Positions 22,407 through 36,522 of a DNA stretch of 64,000 bases are shown here, one piece after another. A model generated the notes under the pieces. It had not been told where the DNA came from and ran no database searches. It saw nothing but the letters and a program-made list of their open reading frames with translations. Origin of the DNA: Bedellia somnulentella (taxonomy: Eukaryota > Arthropoda > Insecta > Lepidoptera > Bedelliidae); the NCBI GenBank assembly GCA_963576735.1, contig CAUYWD010000241.1, positions 17,316 to 81,315 on the forward strand, in the 5' to 3' direction. A program made the position numbers and the translations under genes. Position 1 is the first letter of the stretch. Each line of letters starts with the position of its first letter.

Positions 22407-25400
22407 CTAAGCAAATCTTGAACACTGTTTGGTAGATGGGGTCGGCGGCAGTCTCAACGATGCTACGTTACTCTTGGTGTATGACAGCTCCTTCCTCAGT
22501 CGACTAATGTCGTTCTCAGCCTGCCTCTTACGCTGGAAATACACTGTAACTTTATTATTAGATATTTGCTGTGTAGTGTCGGCTTAGAATAGCACTACCC
22601 CATGTCTTCCGGTGGGTGTACGTAAGAGGCGACTAACGGTATTGGGGCTTTTTAAGGATTTTTGGGCGATGCGGTTGGAGACCCATCACCAACAACCTTT
22701 ATTTTTACTATCTTTTCCCCACTCAAATTTCCAAAAGTGGCTGAGGATTTTCTAATTCCTTAGCTCTGGCTACCCCTTCTTGGAATTTATAGCCGTGAGT
22801 ATATATATGTATGTATAAGATATTTCGACTATAATTAATCAAACCGATTTCTTCTCGTGAGTGTCCTAAAAGGCCTTGGCTTTTTGGGCCTTAGGTCCTA
22901 GGGCTATTTTGGGAATTGTGGCGCGATGGTGATGTTGATGTTAGTTATTATCTATGTGGATGGTAATATCAATAAAGGACGACCAGGAAAGAGTCATTTA
23001 GGTCATAAACATAATGTGCTATAAAAGCTGGCGTTCTTAGTATGAAAAATAAAAGGGCATACTCTTCTACCCCAATGGTAACTATTGGCGAGATTATATG
23101 TATGTATATTAAATGATGTGGCCGGAGTCTCAACAATTCTTTATTTAAATTATTTTCACTACAGGACCTCCAAAAGAAGCTCTGGCTACCCCTTTCAGAG
23201 ATCGATAGCCGTAAGTATAGGTGTACTGTTCTGAATATCATATGGTATCTGGTAACCTGTTGTCCAGAGTACTCATTGTTTCTCTCGAACAATTTGTTCA
23301 CGCAAAAAGACGAAGGTATTAGTGATCGATCACCGATCATAGTCATCGCTTAGTGCTTTTTTTTCATGACGTCATCTAGGGAATTTTGTTTCCGTCTCAC
23401 ATTGGGTGACCGTTATGGGCGACGTATGGGATTCAGGATCCTTGTCTATCTCATTTCATAGGTTTGTATAATCCTTACCTTCAATTCATGAGCCAGTCTT
23501 GCCTCTACTTGCGCCACGCGATGTCTTAGTTCAGCAATGTCCCGCATCAGTCTAGCAGCTGCCAGCTTATTATCTGCCTTAAGATTAGAAAATAAAAGTT
23601 AAAATATTTCTCGAAAATCAGCCTGATTGCTGGTTCTTCTAAACTCCAGCTCAAGCGAGGCATACTGATAAATGATACCATTAAATAATTAATTCTAGTT
23701 TACACACACATACACACACACGCACACGCACACACACAAACACACGCGCGCATAAACTTGTACAAACACAATCCCATTTAATAGATGTATTTAGTAATAA
23801 GCTTTATAATGTTTAAATGCTGATTATATATTTCATACAAAGTGCAATTTCATATAAGTTTTTAAAATATGTTTATAATGATAAGATAAATAGAATAATA
23901 ATATAAATGTAAATACTCTGTGATGAACAATTCTGGATATAGACTGATTCACCATGTAATTTAATTAGAAATAATGTATTTAGTCTTTATCTGTTGTTTG
24001 TCCAAAATAAATAAATAATAAATAAATAATAATAATTTGTCTTCAGTATTCTAACCGAAGTGACATTTGATCACACATTTTTAATATTTGAGAGTTATAT
24101 TCGGTTAGTGTACTCCCTCGGGTAGGAGCCAATCTCGCTAACTCCAAGCTATATCATTTGAGTTTGCTCTAATACATACATACATATACTCACGGCTACA
24201 ATTCCCTAGAAGGGTTAGCCAGAGCCAAGGAATTATAAATTCCTCAGCCACTTTTGGAAGTTGAGTGGGGAAAAGGCGGTAAAATAAAGGCTTTTGGTGA
24301 TTGGTCTCCAACCGCATCGCCCAAAAATCTAATAAAAAATCACAATACCCTTAGTATTGTGTGCAACCACATCGCCCAAAAATCACTTAAAAAGCCCCTA
24401 TACCCTTAGTCGCCTCTTACGATCACCCACGGGTAGAAATGGGGTAGTGTTATTCTAAGCCGACACTACACGGTCTCTACGTAATATGTACGTGTACGTG
24501 TGACTTACAATTTTCGAAGGAGCATTCTTGGCGACGTTCCGGCTGACCATATTAGGAATGCTGCTGATGGAACATGGTGCCGCGTAGTATTGGTCTGCTG
24601 GTGTCTTCGTCATGCTCTGGATGGCCTGGGTATGAAAAACATCTTTGTCTTTAGTGATCTAATGTTTGTTGAAACACTTTTCATGTTATCTAAATTCAAT
24701 GTTAACTTTAATTTAGCACATGAAATATGCTATCATACATATAAACTTACATACATATTCTCACGCCGTTAGTTCCCACTGGGGTAGGTAGAGACTATCG
24801 ATCACCACTTTGTACGATCCTGGCAAACCTCTCTAGCTTCATTCACATCTATCAATCTTTTCATGCATGCTCTTTTATTCTTCGTACTACGGACACCTGC
24901 CTTTTTGAGTACATTTTCTATTTGATCCAAATGTGTCCTCCGAGGTCGTCCTCTACTAACATTACCTTCCACATTGGCTCTATAGATCTCTTTCACCAAT
25001 TTACTGTCATCCATCCTCTCTATATGCCCAAACCATCTCAACATTCCTTTTTCTATCTTTCTTACAATATCATCTTTTACACCACACCTTTCACTAATCA
25101 TCGAATACATACATACATGCTTATTTTTTTATTAACAAAGTAATTAAATATAGCGGCAATATTAATTTAACCTGGACAACACTGTGTAGGGTAAGACTTG
25201 TAAAAGGTCGTAGGAAGATGAATAATAAAACGTGGACCGAAGATTTTTTCTAGGTCGCTCATAAACGGATGAGGACAGCACAGGACCAGCCGTTGACGAA
25301 TTCTTTGGGACAAACCTATAGCCAGCAGAGGACGTCTATGGGCTGATGATGATACTTACAAAAGATTTATTATTTATTTTATTTTATTTTAATCGGAAGA

Positions 25401-28400
25401 TTTACAGCGTATACATCAACTAAACAATAATGAAAACAATTCAATGCCAATTAAAAATCACCACCTATAACAATTTAACTAAAAACAACAACTTACAGAC
25501 TAAAAGTAAATTCAAATAACAGACTGAGAAAAAAAAACAATAGAAGTAAAGGTAAAAATACTAGAAACTAAATTAATTATTTCTAAAAGAGAATCAAAAA
25601 ATTAAAATAACATAACATATACTCACGGCTATAAATCCCTAGAAGGGGTAGCCAGCGCTAAGGAATTAGAAATTCATCAGCCACTTTTAGAAATTGAGTG
25701 GGGAAAAGATGGTAAAGTAAAGGTTGTTGGTGATGGGTCTCCAGCCGCATCGCTCAAAAACCCCTAAAAGCCCCAATACCGTTAGTCGCCTCTTACATAC
25801 ACCTATCGGTAGAAACGGGGTAGTGCTATTCTAAGCCGACACTACACGGCAAATAAATTAAAATAAATTAACTTAAATGTTCAAAAAAAAATCGAATTGG
25901 TAAGTAATCGCTCGATTACTGAACTGCTGGAGTTGAATATGTCAGTATAATTTAAATCTTTTTGTTCATGAAAACCTTATGTGGGAATTACTACTAATAA
26001 ATAAAGAATAAATTAAGGAAAGAAAAATTTCGACACAGGCGAGGATCGAACCCGCGACCTCGGGTAAACGCCCCGACGCTCTGCCAATTGAGCTACCGTG
26101 TCAATGGCTGCCAGCGCGAAATTCTTCTATCCTTTATTTCTGTTATACGTTTAAGTAGTGTTTGCGTTTCCTATCTCCGAATTTTTTACTAATTCGGAAG
26201 GCCACTGTCAGTATAAGTAAAATTTGTAGATGGCATTAATTTTACCTGAGCTGCCACTTTCCTGGCATGTTGAAGATGATGAGCCTCCTCCTTCTTAAGA
26301 TGCCGTTCTAAGTGTTCTATCTCCGTCATTATACCGAACTTCTCTTTCTCCAATCTATGGTTTGCTTGCTTTAACAACTGAAGAAGAAGAAGAAAGAAGA
26401 AGAAGAAAAAACGTTTATTTGCTACCAGTCGCACATGAATATGTAAATATTTTTACAAAATAAATCAAGGTGAAAAAACTGGAACATAATGTATAAATTA
26501 CGTTAACAGTACACTAGGGAGTTATAGGAAATTCATGGGCATTTTTAGTGGCGGCGGCGTGAGTTCTTTTAAGGCAGTTTACACTGAGAGTTTCAGAACC
26601 AATTAATCATTTGGAAATTGTGAGGAAATGAAAGGATAAAAAGGGTTTGTAAGAGCATTGAGTAAATTCACATCTGCTCTAAAATGGCCTCCCTCTCCCT
26701 AAATATGCTTCTAATAGGTAAAAGATGGCAATGTATCCATTATAATGCCTTTTTTATTTCTTTCTAAAGACATTATTTCCCTCCGAACCGGACATGTAAA
26801 GGCCTGGTTTCAAGGTATAAAAATATAATTTAAAAAAAATTGTTGCCTGTATAAGTCGGTATACGGGCGAAAGTTTTACGTGACAACGACTTTGAGTGGT
26901 AAAATAATTTTAATGTGAATATTTATTCGTACAGTAGGAAGAAGGATGAAATTATGTCTGTCTCTCTCGCTCTTTGGCGGAATAACCATGCCCGAGTGGA
27001 AGGGACGCGTGCCTCTCACTCACTCTCATTGTGAGCGCATAACGTGAGCGGAGCGTAACGCAGTTTCTTGAAGTGTCACCCGGCAAACCAATTTATAAGA
27101 CGTTGTCACGTCAAAACCTAGGCCATACAAGAGCGGATCCAGCACTCAATTTAGATTGTGAGCATAGCTATATTCAACCTACTTATTGTAGCCCCAATAG
27201 ACCACGAAAGTATGAGGGTGCAAATTAATTAGGGTTCAGGGCATGGCTGGATCCGCGCATGAGGCCATATTACCATTACAATTCTGCCGTATAGTGCTGG
27301 CTTAGAATGTCAATACCCCTTTCTACTTGCCGGAGTCGTAAGAAGCGACTAAGGGTAAGGGGCTTTTTAAGTGGTTTTTGGGCGATGCGTATGGAGACCC
27401 ATTACCGACGATACTTTATTCCTACCATCTTCTTCCCTATCAACTTCCAAATGTGGCTGAGGAGTTTCTAGCTCTGAAGCTCTGGCTACCCATTTTTGGG
27501 ATTTATGGCAGAGAGTATATGAGTGTATGTATGTAATTATGTGTATAAATACTTCAGCAGACAGCTTTCAACATTGTTGAATGTGTTTCCCTAATATACC
27601 TGCATGTATTTATCGACATGAAAGTCCAGTGGGTAGAACAACCGCCCGAAAACAGAAGGGCGTGAGTTCCAATCCTGGGTCGGGCCTACTCCAATTTGTC
27701 TTTTCTAAAGACATATGTGTGGTTAATTTATCATGGTTGTTAACGGTGAGGGAAAACATCGTGAGGAAACCCACATGGCTGAGTTGGACTTAGTCATGTG
27801 ACAGTGTATTCGTACAAAACGGCGATAGGCCTGCTCCCTATCACGTGAGTACACTATCCAAGCAAAACGTGGGTACCTTATCTGGACACTAGATGGCGCT
27901 GCCATGTGAGTCCAGAAGTATTGGTACCTCTGCCAATCCCTTCGGGGATAAACGGCGTGAACGTTTATGTTAATGTTATGTTATGTTATGTATTTATTTA
28001 CCTTAATTTTATCACGTTTCTCAGCATGACACTCGTCAACTTTCCGCTTGAGTTTCCTTCTCAGCTCTTCCAGAAGATTACTTAACGTTGAATGGTTCGC
28101 CTCCAAATCTGCTCTCTGTTCTACTACCTGGTTGATAGCTTGGAGCAGTTTGATCCCTGAACATAATAAATATAGTTTAAAAAAAAACTGAAAGCACGGT
28201 TTTGAGGCACATTTAACTAAAAAGTAAAAAATATTTTCCAACAGCAACCGTGATAGCCCAGTGGGTAGAACACTCGGTTATCGTGCAAACAACTAGTGTT
28301 CAAATCCTGCGTCGGGCCTACACCATTTTGTCTTTTCTAAAGACATATGTGTGGTTAATTTATCATGGTTGTTAACAGTGAGGGAAAACATCGTGAGGAA

Positions 28401-31400
28401 ACCCACATGGCTGAGTTGTACTTAGTCATGTGACAGTGTATTCGTACAAAACGGCGATAGGCCTGCCCCCTATCACGTGAGTGCACTGTCCATGCAAAAC
28501 GTGGGTACTCTGAACACCAGGTGACAAAGTCACGTGATGTTCAGAAGTATTAGTACCTCTGCCAACCCCTTCGGGGATATTCGGCGTGAACGTTTATGTC
28601 ATGTTATGTATTTTCCAATATAATGTGAAAATCATGAAAAAGCGTGGGTCGTCCTGAGCCATATTTTGAGCAACACATGCTTTTAGTTAGATGTTCTTCA
28701 AAAGTGTGTCATTCAGTTTTTGAAACTATATTTACTTACTAGTGGATCGGCCCAGCTTCGCACGGGTAGCGTTGTTTTATTAATATCTGAGGTTTCTTCA
28801 AACACTGCTCAAGATTTGTGAAATTTAGCGCAATGATTACTACTTAGAGCACTCCTGAATAGTGTAGCCATAGAGTAAAGAAATGCACTGGAAATAGAGA
28901 GCCTTCTTGCTTAGTGATAACCCCTCACTCGTGAGGTACCTCGTTTGAGTTACTCGGCGCGAGAAAATGAGGGAGTTCTCGTATTTGAAATATAAACCAC
29001 CTCACGTAGCTCCTCACTTTTTCGAGGCGCGAGTCGAGGCAGCACTCGAATAGACCAAAGTGAGTGAGTGAGTTACCGACTATTTAAATGTTGAGTCGAT
29101 ACATACATTATACTCGTGTCGCGGTTGAAGGAGTCGGGTCAGTTTGATGGAATGATTAGTCAGTTTATTTTAGCGTTTTCTTACAAATAGTACCCATTTA
29201 ATTTTACCTTAGATTAGCTTACATACATACATACATATACTCACGGCCATAAATCCCAAAACGGGGTAGCCAGAGCTGCAGAGCTAGAATCTCCTCAGCC
29301 ACATTTGGATATTGATAGGGGAGTAGATGGCAGAAATGTAGTATAGTTGGTGATGGGTTGCCAACCGCATCGCCCAAAAACCACTAAAGGCCCCATACCC
29401 TTAGTCACAGGGCCGCGCCGACCCCAGGCAGCGCCTGTGTGCTGAACCTCTGAAGCGCCTCTTTTTAGGGTCAAAAAAAAAAAAAGTCAAAAAGTTTATT
29501 CTTCAAAATTAAGTTAAAAACTAACATTTTTTGAACGTCAAATGTTTTTAAATTTATCATTAGTCCGTTGCTTCGGAAGGTGTTCGTAAAGAGAAGAAGC
29601 AACAAAGAAACTCTTTACATTCACATTTTTTCATTTTTTCAAAACATGGTTTGTACAATTTCAGTTTATTAACATGTTTTTACTTTATAAAAGATTTTCT
29701 ATGCGACAAAACCAAACGCTTGTTTGACATAATAAAAATAAATTGTCCATCACAAAAAACCAATCACATAACGTGAGAAGAAAAATCCTCACCAGACAAT
29801 TATTCCTGGGAATAACGAGGGAAGATTTATAGCTTTACGGACACGGTCATGTGCGCGTTGGGTCCTTGTCGTTTAAAAAATCTTGAACACTGTAGTAAGA
29901 TTTCTTTAAAAGCATTGCTTTAATTGCCTTTTTAAAAGATGCCACAGGCAATTCCAACATGTCAGAATGAAGTTTGTTGAACATTTGGAGGGATAGTCCC
30001 ATAAAGGAGTTACTTACTTTATTAAGTCTCCACTTCGGTACGTTAAGTTTGTCCTTATTTCGAGTGTTAACAGTATGCCTATCACTAACTTTACTAAATT
30101 GACATATATTCTTTTTAGCATACATTAAATTCTCAAATATGTATTGGCAAGGGACAGTTAAAATGCCAATATCTTTAAATTTTTCGCGCAACGAATACCT
30201 CGACCTCAACATGTAAATAGATCGGATAGCTCGCTTTTGTAAGACGAAAACTTTATGAACATCAGCCGCTTTACCCCATAATAAAATACCGTACGACATA
30301 ATACTATGAAAATAACTGAAATACACAATGCGAGCTGTTTCTACGTCTGCTATTTCTCTAATCTTACGCACGGCATACGCTGCTGAGCTCAGCCTTTTAG
30401 AAAGTGTTAGTATATGGGGTCCCCATTGCAACTTAGAATCGATTATTATCCCTAGGAATTTTGTCTCTTTCACTAATTCTACTTTTTCACTATCAATAAC
30501 AATATTGTTTTCAACTTGCCTAACATTCGGTAAAGTAAATTTAATACATTTAGTTTTTTTGGCATTTAGAACCAGGTTATTTACAGTAAACCAATGCAAT
30601 ACCAGTGAGATAGCTTTATTTACGTCGTCAAGAGATGTAGAGGATCTCGCTACATTAAATATTAAAGATGTGTCATCTGCAAACATAACTATCTCAGAAT
30701 ACTTTTGTACCATAAATGGCAAATCATTAATGTAAATCAGAAACAGTAATGGGCCAAGTATAGAACCTTGAGGAACGCCCATTTCTATTTCCGATCCTTC
30801 CGACGTGGTTCCATTAATATCAACCTTTAAAGTTCTTTTATTAAGATATGATGCCATCAATTTCAGTGCTTGCTCGTCAAAACCGTAATATTTAAGTTTA
30901 ATCAACGCTATCTCTTTTTTTACACAATCAAAAGCTTTTGTGAGGTCACAGAATATACCTAACGCATCCCGGGAGTTTTCCCATGAATTAAAAATATGTT
31001 TCATTAGTGACACTCCTGCATCTACAGTAGACCTACCTTTGGTGAAACCATATTGCTCGTCATGGAATATATTATGTTTGTTGAAATAAGAAAGCATTTG
31101 GTTGGACATGATTTTCTCAAAAACTTTACTGAGAACTGGTAAAATAGAAATAGGCCTATAATTGGTAAAGTCCTGACTATCTCCTGATTTATGGAGTGGG
31201 ATGAGCCTACTTAACTTCATGCAGTCTGGAAATTCTCCTATATCTATACATTTATTAAAAAGTATCGTTAAATGTGGAGCGATTATATTTATTATTCTGT
31301 TTATGACGAAAACTGACATTCCGGTTATGTCTTCGGTTTTTTTAAGACTAATAGTTTTAAAATTTTTAATTATATCATTACTGTCAACATACATGAAAGA

Positions 31401-34400
31401 AAACTGTGCTGTTGTTATGGTAACATTTCGTTCCAACAACTCAAGAGCTTTTTGGGGACATGAATTTAATTTCTCTGTTGTCTGAGTGGGGGTATTAATA
31501 AAATGATTTTCAAAAATGTCAGCAATTTGTGATCTTGACTGTATCAGTTCATTATCTAATAATAAATTGAGATCATGTGGGGACTTTAGTTTTCCAGTTT
31601 CACTGTTAATTATTTTCCAGACAGTCTTACTCTTGTTAGAAGAATTCTTAATTTTATGTTTTATGCATCTAGATTTAGCTTCACCACAAACTTTTTTGAA
31701 AATTTTTGAATAATTTCTGACATAAATAATAAAATCTTGGTTGAAGTTATAGGACTTTTCTCTATAAATGTTATATAGGTGATCTCTACTTATTCTAATT
31801 CCAGTGGTGGCCCATTCAGCAAAAGAGCATTTTGTATTACACAGTATTACCTTAGTTTTAAAGATTTTGTTAAATTCTGTTTTTAGCTCATTGATGAAAG
31901 AAAGACAATTCTCTAATGATTCACTGCTCCTCATTGGGGGGCTGATGCTAGACCTAATATTATTTTCAAATAAGCTAAGTTTTTTTTCAGTTATCTGTCT
32001 ACATACTATTGACTTTTTCTTTTCAATGGTAAATTCTAAATTTATAAATTGACCCTTGTGGTCTGAGGTAATGCAATCAAAAAGGAAGTGACCGGAGTAA
32101 TCACAATTGCAATAAATATTATCTAAACATGTTGCAGAGGTCGAGGTAATTCGGGTTGGCTCATTAAATACATTTAGAAGATTAAATGATTGAAAAAATG
32201 TTAATATTCTCTCCTTTACTAGACCCTCACCCAACAAGTCAACATTGAAATCCCCACAAACTACAACCTCTCTGGAGCTGCGGGAAGCCATCCCCAAAGC
32301 ATCTTCCATCACTGCTTCAAAGATGTCATAGTTACCTTTGGGTGGGCGATATACACACAAAATTATGTACTTGTTCAATTCAATGCATGAGATTTCTACA
32401 TGTTGTTCAACAGAGAGTCTACAGATGTCTTTTCTTTCTTTAAATTTAATGTCTACATATAATAGTATCATACTACCCCCACACATTATGGACTCTCTGT
32501 TAAAACAACTGCCCACTGTGTAATTCTTTAAACTAAACTTCATTTGTTCGGCTTTTAACCAGTGTTCTGTTAAACAAAGTATTTTGGCATTGTACTTATT
32601 AATGAATAACTCTAATTCTAATAGTTTGCAGGAAAGGCTCTGTATGTTCTGATGAACAAGAGAAATGTATGCCTTTTCCTTTGTCTTACTACCTAGTTTA
32701 AAGCTAAATTTGCAGATACATTAGTACATGTACTAATAACTGCATCCAAGTCAGTTGAAATAGTTATGTTATTCAAATTAATAACATTGTTGTAAATAAT
32801 ATTACTAGCTAGTAACATAGCTAGACGTTTTTTAGAATGTTCAGGTACTTTCAAGGTACTTTTAGTCAAAAATGGTTTCTTAATATAGTTATTTATATTA
32901 AAATTAACAATTTTTTGCCTATATCCCAAGGTCAAATTATATAGTAACATATTTAATTTATAAATCCTAGTATTAACCTTATAGCTAAGATGCTTGGAAT
33001 ATAGGAAGTCACTTATAATTATTTTTCTGACATTTAAATTAACCAACTTGTCAAATGATTTCTTCAAGTCACTTGGTTTAACCATGTTACTTGAACCAAT
33101 TAAAATAACTAAAGTAGTGTTGGAGTCATATTGTGCTTTTAAAACAGAATTTATTATTTGTGAGTAACTTGCTCCGGGCATACAAGGTTCCCTACCAAAA
33201 GGTAAAATGGGACCCAATTACTAAGACTTTGCTGTTTATCTGTCTGTCTGTCTCTAGGCTGTATCTCATAAAACGACATAGCTAGAAAGCTGGAATTTTC
33301 ACAAATGATTTATTTCTGTTGCCGCTATGACAACAAATACAAAAAAAACATTTCATACAATAATCGTGTTTTTATCGTGTTTTATTGCTCAATTTTAAAA
33401 ACGTTAATAAGTAGACGCTAAATTTTTTTACAGAATATTTACTTGTATATCACCTTTCAAAACAAATAATTTAATAACAGTAGTAAATAGCAAAGGAAGG
33501 CTCCCATACAAAAACGTAATTTTCTACTATAGATGGTAGTGCGGAACCCTTCGTGCGTGAGCTGACTCGCACTTGGCCGGTTTTTTAACGATTTTAGACT
33601 TTTAATGAATATTTTTAATTGTAAATTTTGACTGAAATAAATTTGTAATATTTAAATCACAGCTTTAACTAAATGCTTAAGGGTGTAATGGTGTAAGCAT
33701 TTGGTAAAAAGTACATAAAATAAAATATCATTAATTAATGTCTGTTCCTTCCGCCTAGTCTCTAAAACAGCCGGGAAAAAGTTTTTTTTTCTATTCAAAA
33801 TTAGTTTTTTGTTTTATATCTTAAACAGAACTTATATATATTTGTGTAGAAAATTACATACAAATTCATACCAACCACTACTTGAAACGTTTTTTAATCA
33901 GATTTAATAACACTTTCATCGATGACCTGACTGGTTTCTGTCTCTTATGATGGTGTCCAAATGGATGGTTGTACCGTAAACTATTTACTTATTTTAGTTG
34001 CATTTTTATTACGTTGTTGTTCTTGTTTTCTTTTCCTGATAAGATTCTCGTAACCAGACCAAATCTTTCTTAACTATTTTTTACTATAAAAAATCAACCT
34101 TACACACAATTGCAATCAAATGATTGTTCAATTGTTTTGTTTTGGCTATCTCGTTCGTTATATCGCACGCATCGCATCGGGTTGCGTACACAACACAAAC
34201 TCACTAATACATACTAATACAAACTCGACGCCTCTACGGCTCAAAAGATTTGCCGCCGTTTTAACTTTGAGCTCATAAGTAATGTAAAGTAAAACCTTAA
34301 ACGTGAATAATAATAAACATTAAATATTGAGAGACTTGTTCAATGAGCGTAATAGATGTTATGTTGTTTAAAAGGCGTATGTTGGGCCTATTCTACCTAC

Positions 34401-36452
34401 TTCTAAATCTTTTAGGTAACAAGGTAGGTAACAAAAATAATTTAGGTGGCGCGGGCGCGGCGCCCCTATAGTCCTGGCGCCTGTGTGCGCCGCACACTTC
34501 GCACACAAGGGCGGCGCGGCCCTGCTTAGTCACCTCTTACGACACCCGTGGGTAGAAAGGGGTAGCGACATTCTAAGCCGGCACTACACGGCAATCTAAG
34601 CCGGCACTACACGGCAATCTAAGTCGGCACTACACGGCAAAGCCGGCACTACACGGCAAATTAGAATAGCTTAATGATTTAATGGGCCGAAGTGAGTAAA
34701 AAAACTAATAAAGCAGTTATAGAAAGTTTGTTTCAATTAACAAATTTTGAATAATTTAATTAAGGGCGTCCCCGGAAAAATAGGTTGATATTGATTGTTT
34801 GGAAGTTCTATAAAGTCTGATTTGATGATATTGATGTGACATGAATAAAATATATGTTGGTGATTAGTTCATGGTGTTAAAATTTGATGTTTAACATTTT
34901 AATAAATTGCTGAAAAATATGATGAAAAAAATTGAATTGGAACATGCTTTGTTTTCATAAAAACCGTATAGGCTCCACTGGCATAACATACATGTGAACT
35001 CATGTGTCTACATGCGCGTAGCTTTAACATCTGTAACTTTGATGTTTAACTTTTCATTAAAACATTATAGTTATTAAATAAAACTAAATAAACTACATTT
35101 ATCCTGCGCGCACGTTTTTTCCGTCCCTGTCACTCTCAGTAAATTTGACGTAAGAGTGAGCGCAATAGCTGCAAAATGCGGGGAGGCCCTTAAATTTATT
35201 TATAAAAAAATATCAAGTATAAAACATTAGAACTTAGAACTCATTCAGTGCAAAGCGGCAACATTACGCGTGCCTCACTGTTGACTCGTTAATAGAGTAT
35301 ATTTCATTCTCTTAACTTCGCCTCAAATGAGGGATACCGGGGTACCTTATGAGGTAAAATGAGGCTCCCACTCAATACTCATTAAAAAGAGTGAGATATA
35401 CAACACAGTTTATGTTGCCAAATTAACGCCATTTCGGTTCGAACTTCGAAGGAATCACCCGACCGAAGTTCTGTTACAACAAACAAACTCCTACATACAA
35501 TACATACCTAATACGTTGTATCGTACGTACGTTTACGTTCAACATGACAACGACAATACAATAATAACTTTATTCCATGCCATGACACACCTGGACAGTG
35601 AGTGGAAGAATTTTTTGGTTTATATACTCTAATGAAGAAGAAATCATACCGCGATGTAGCAATTACCGATAGTGCCATCTATTGGTGAATATGCAAATCA
35701 CAGCGCGCTTTTGTATCAGGTTTGCGCTGTTAAAAACTACAAAGTGAGGATGGAGGGAAGTTTTCATTTCCAGCCCCTGAGTGTAGCTTTGTGATTTCTG
35801 TGAAAGCGCTCATATAAACGGTTTAGTATCTTCGAACATAAACTAATTTTTAGAATGAGTTGAAGTTGAGTTGAGTAAAACGCAATGAAGTACTATAACA
35901 AATACAACTACTGGCGCCATCTAGTATTTAATATGTAAATTAATAATTATTTGGTTTTGGTCACGGGCGCGATGGCTTATTTCATGTGTAATTTCGCTGT
36001 TTCTCTACCGATTTTTATGATATTTTTTTTATTGAATTGGTAATAATGTTACCTTTTTAAATTAGGGATGAGTGAGAGTATTATAAACGTGAGAGTAAAC
36101 AAATATAATCAGAATACTCCGAACTACTAAGCTATCAGGAGTTACACGTGATATTGTGAGTCAACCATAAAAGATAGACATATGCTGTTGAACATTTTTT
36201 TTTAGAAAATTTTATGAAGATTTTTTCCGCCATACATACATTTTATGTAACTTTAACCATTAAGGCTGCACACGCGACGGAAGTTTCAAAAATGGAGTAA
36301 CTTCTCCCGTTTTTCCCAAATTTCCCAAAATTCCCCTTTACTACTCTGCTGGAAAGTATACAAAAACCTGTGCAGGAGTATGAAGAATAATTGTACCAAG
36401 TTTCGTTAAAATCCGTCGAGTAGTTTTTGTTTCCATAAGGAACATACAAACC

Positions 36453-36522
<70 letters not shown>

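Larger units (their letters stand above)
29470..33235 (-). mobile_element. CR1-like LINE with ORF1 end and full ORF2
   Basis: Minus strand: partial ORF1 (33217-32693), ORF2 (to 29847), then a 3' untranslated region ending AATAAACTTTTTGAC and a T-rich tail near 29470. It is 5'-truncated in ORF1 and sits inside the hAT element. Confidence 0.88.
29408..34524. mobile_element. hAT-type DNA transposon, non-autonomous
   Basis: The left end CAGGGCCGCGCCG and right end CGGCGCGGCCCTG are inverted. An 8-bp duplication CTTAGTCA lies at 29400-29407 and 34525-34532. GCGCCTGTGTG occurs near both ends as a subterminal repeat. No hAT transposase is inside; about 3.8 kb of its 5.1 kb is an inserted LINE. Confidence 0.92.
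29220..34610 (-). repeat. SINE A copy split by a hAT element
   Basis: The tail and body are at 29220-29407 and the head at 34525-34610. The break falls in CTTAGTCA, which is present on both sides as the hAT target duplication. Confidence 0.9.
28869..35785. mobile_element. Unnamed element J inside Helitron 1
   Basis: The Helitron sequence AGTGTAG occurs at both edges (about 28859-28865 and 35784-35790), fitting a 7-bp duplication. Outer parts share CTCACTCGTGAGG / CCTCAAATGAGG-like motifs in both orientations. The class is unknown; a hAT relative is possible because the right end reads TTTCCAGCCCCTG. Boundaries are approximate. Confidence 0.45.

Noticed and set aside
27723..27905. ORFs in SINE B copies (also 3314, 39503, 49825)
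   Set aside because: Frames through the SINE body (HREEI/WLLTVRENIV type) shared by all copies; not genes.
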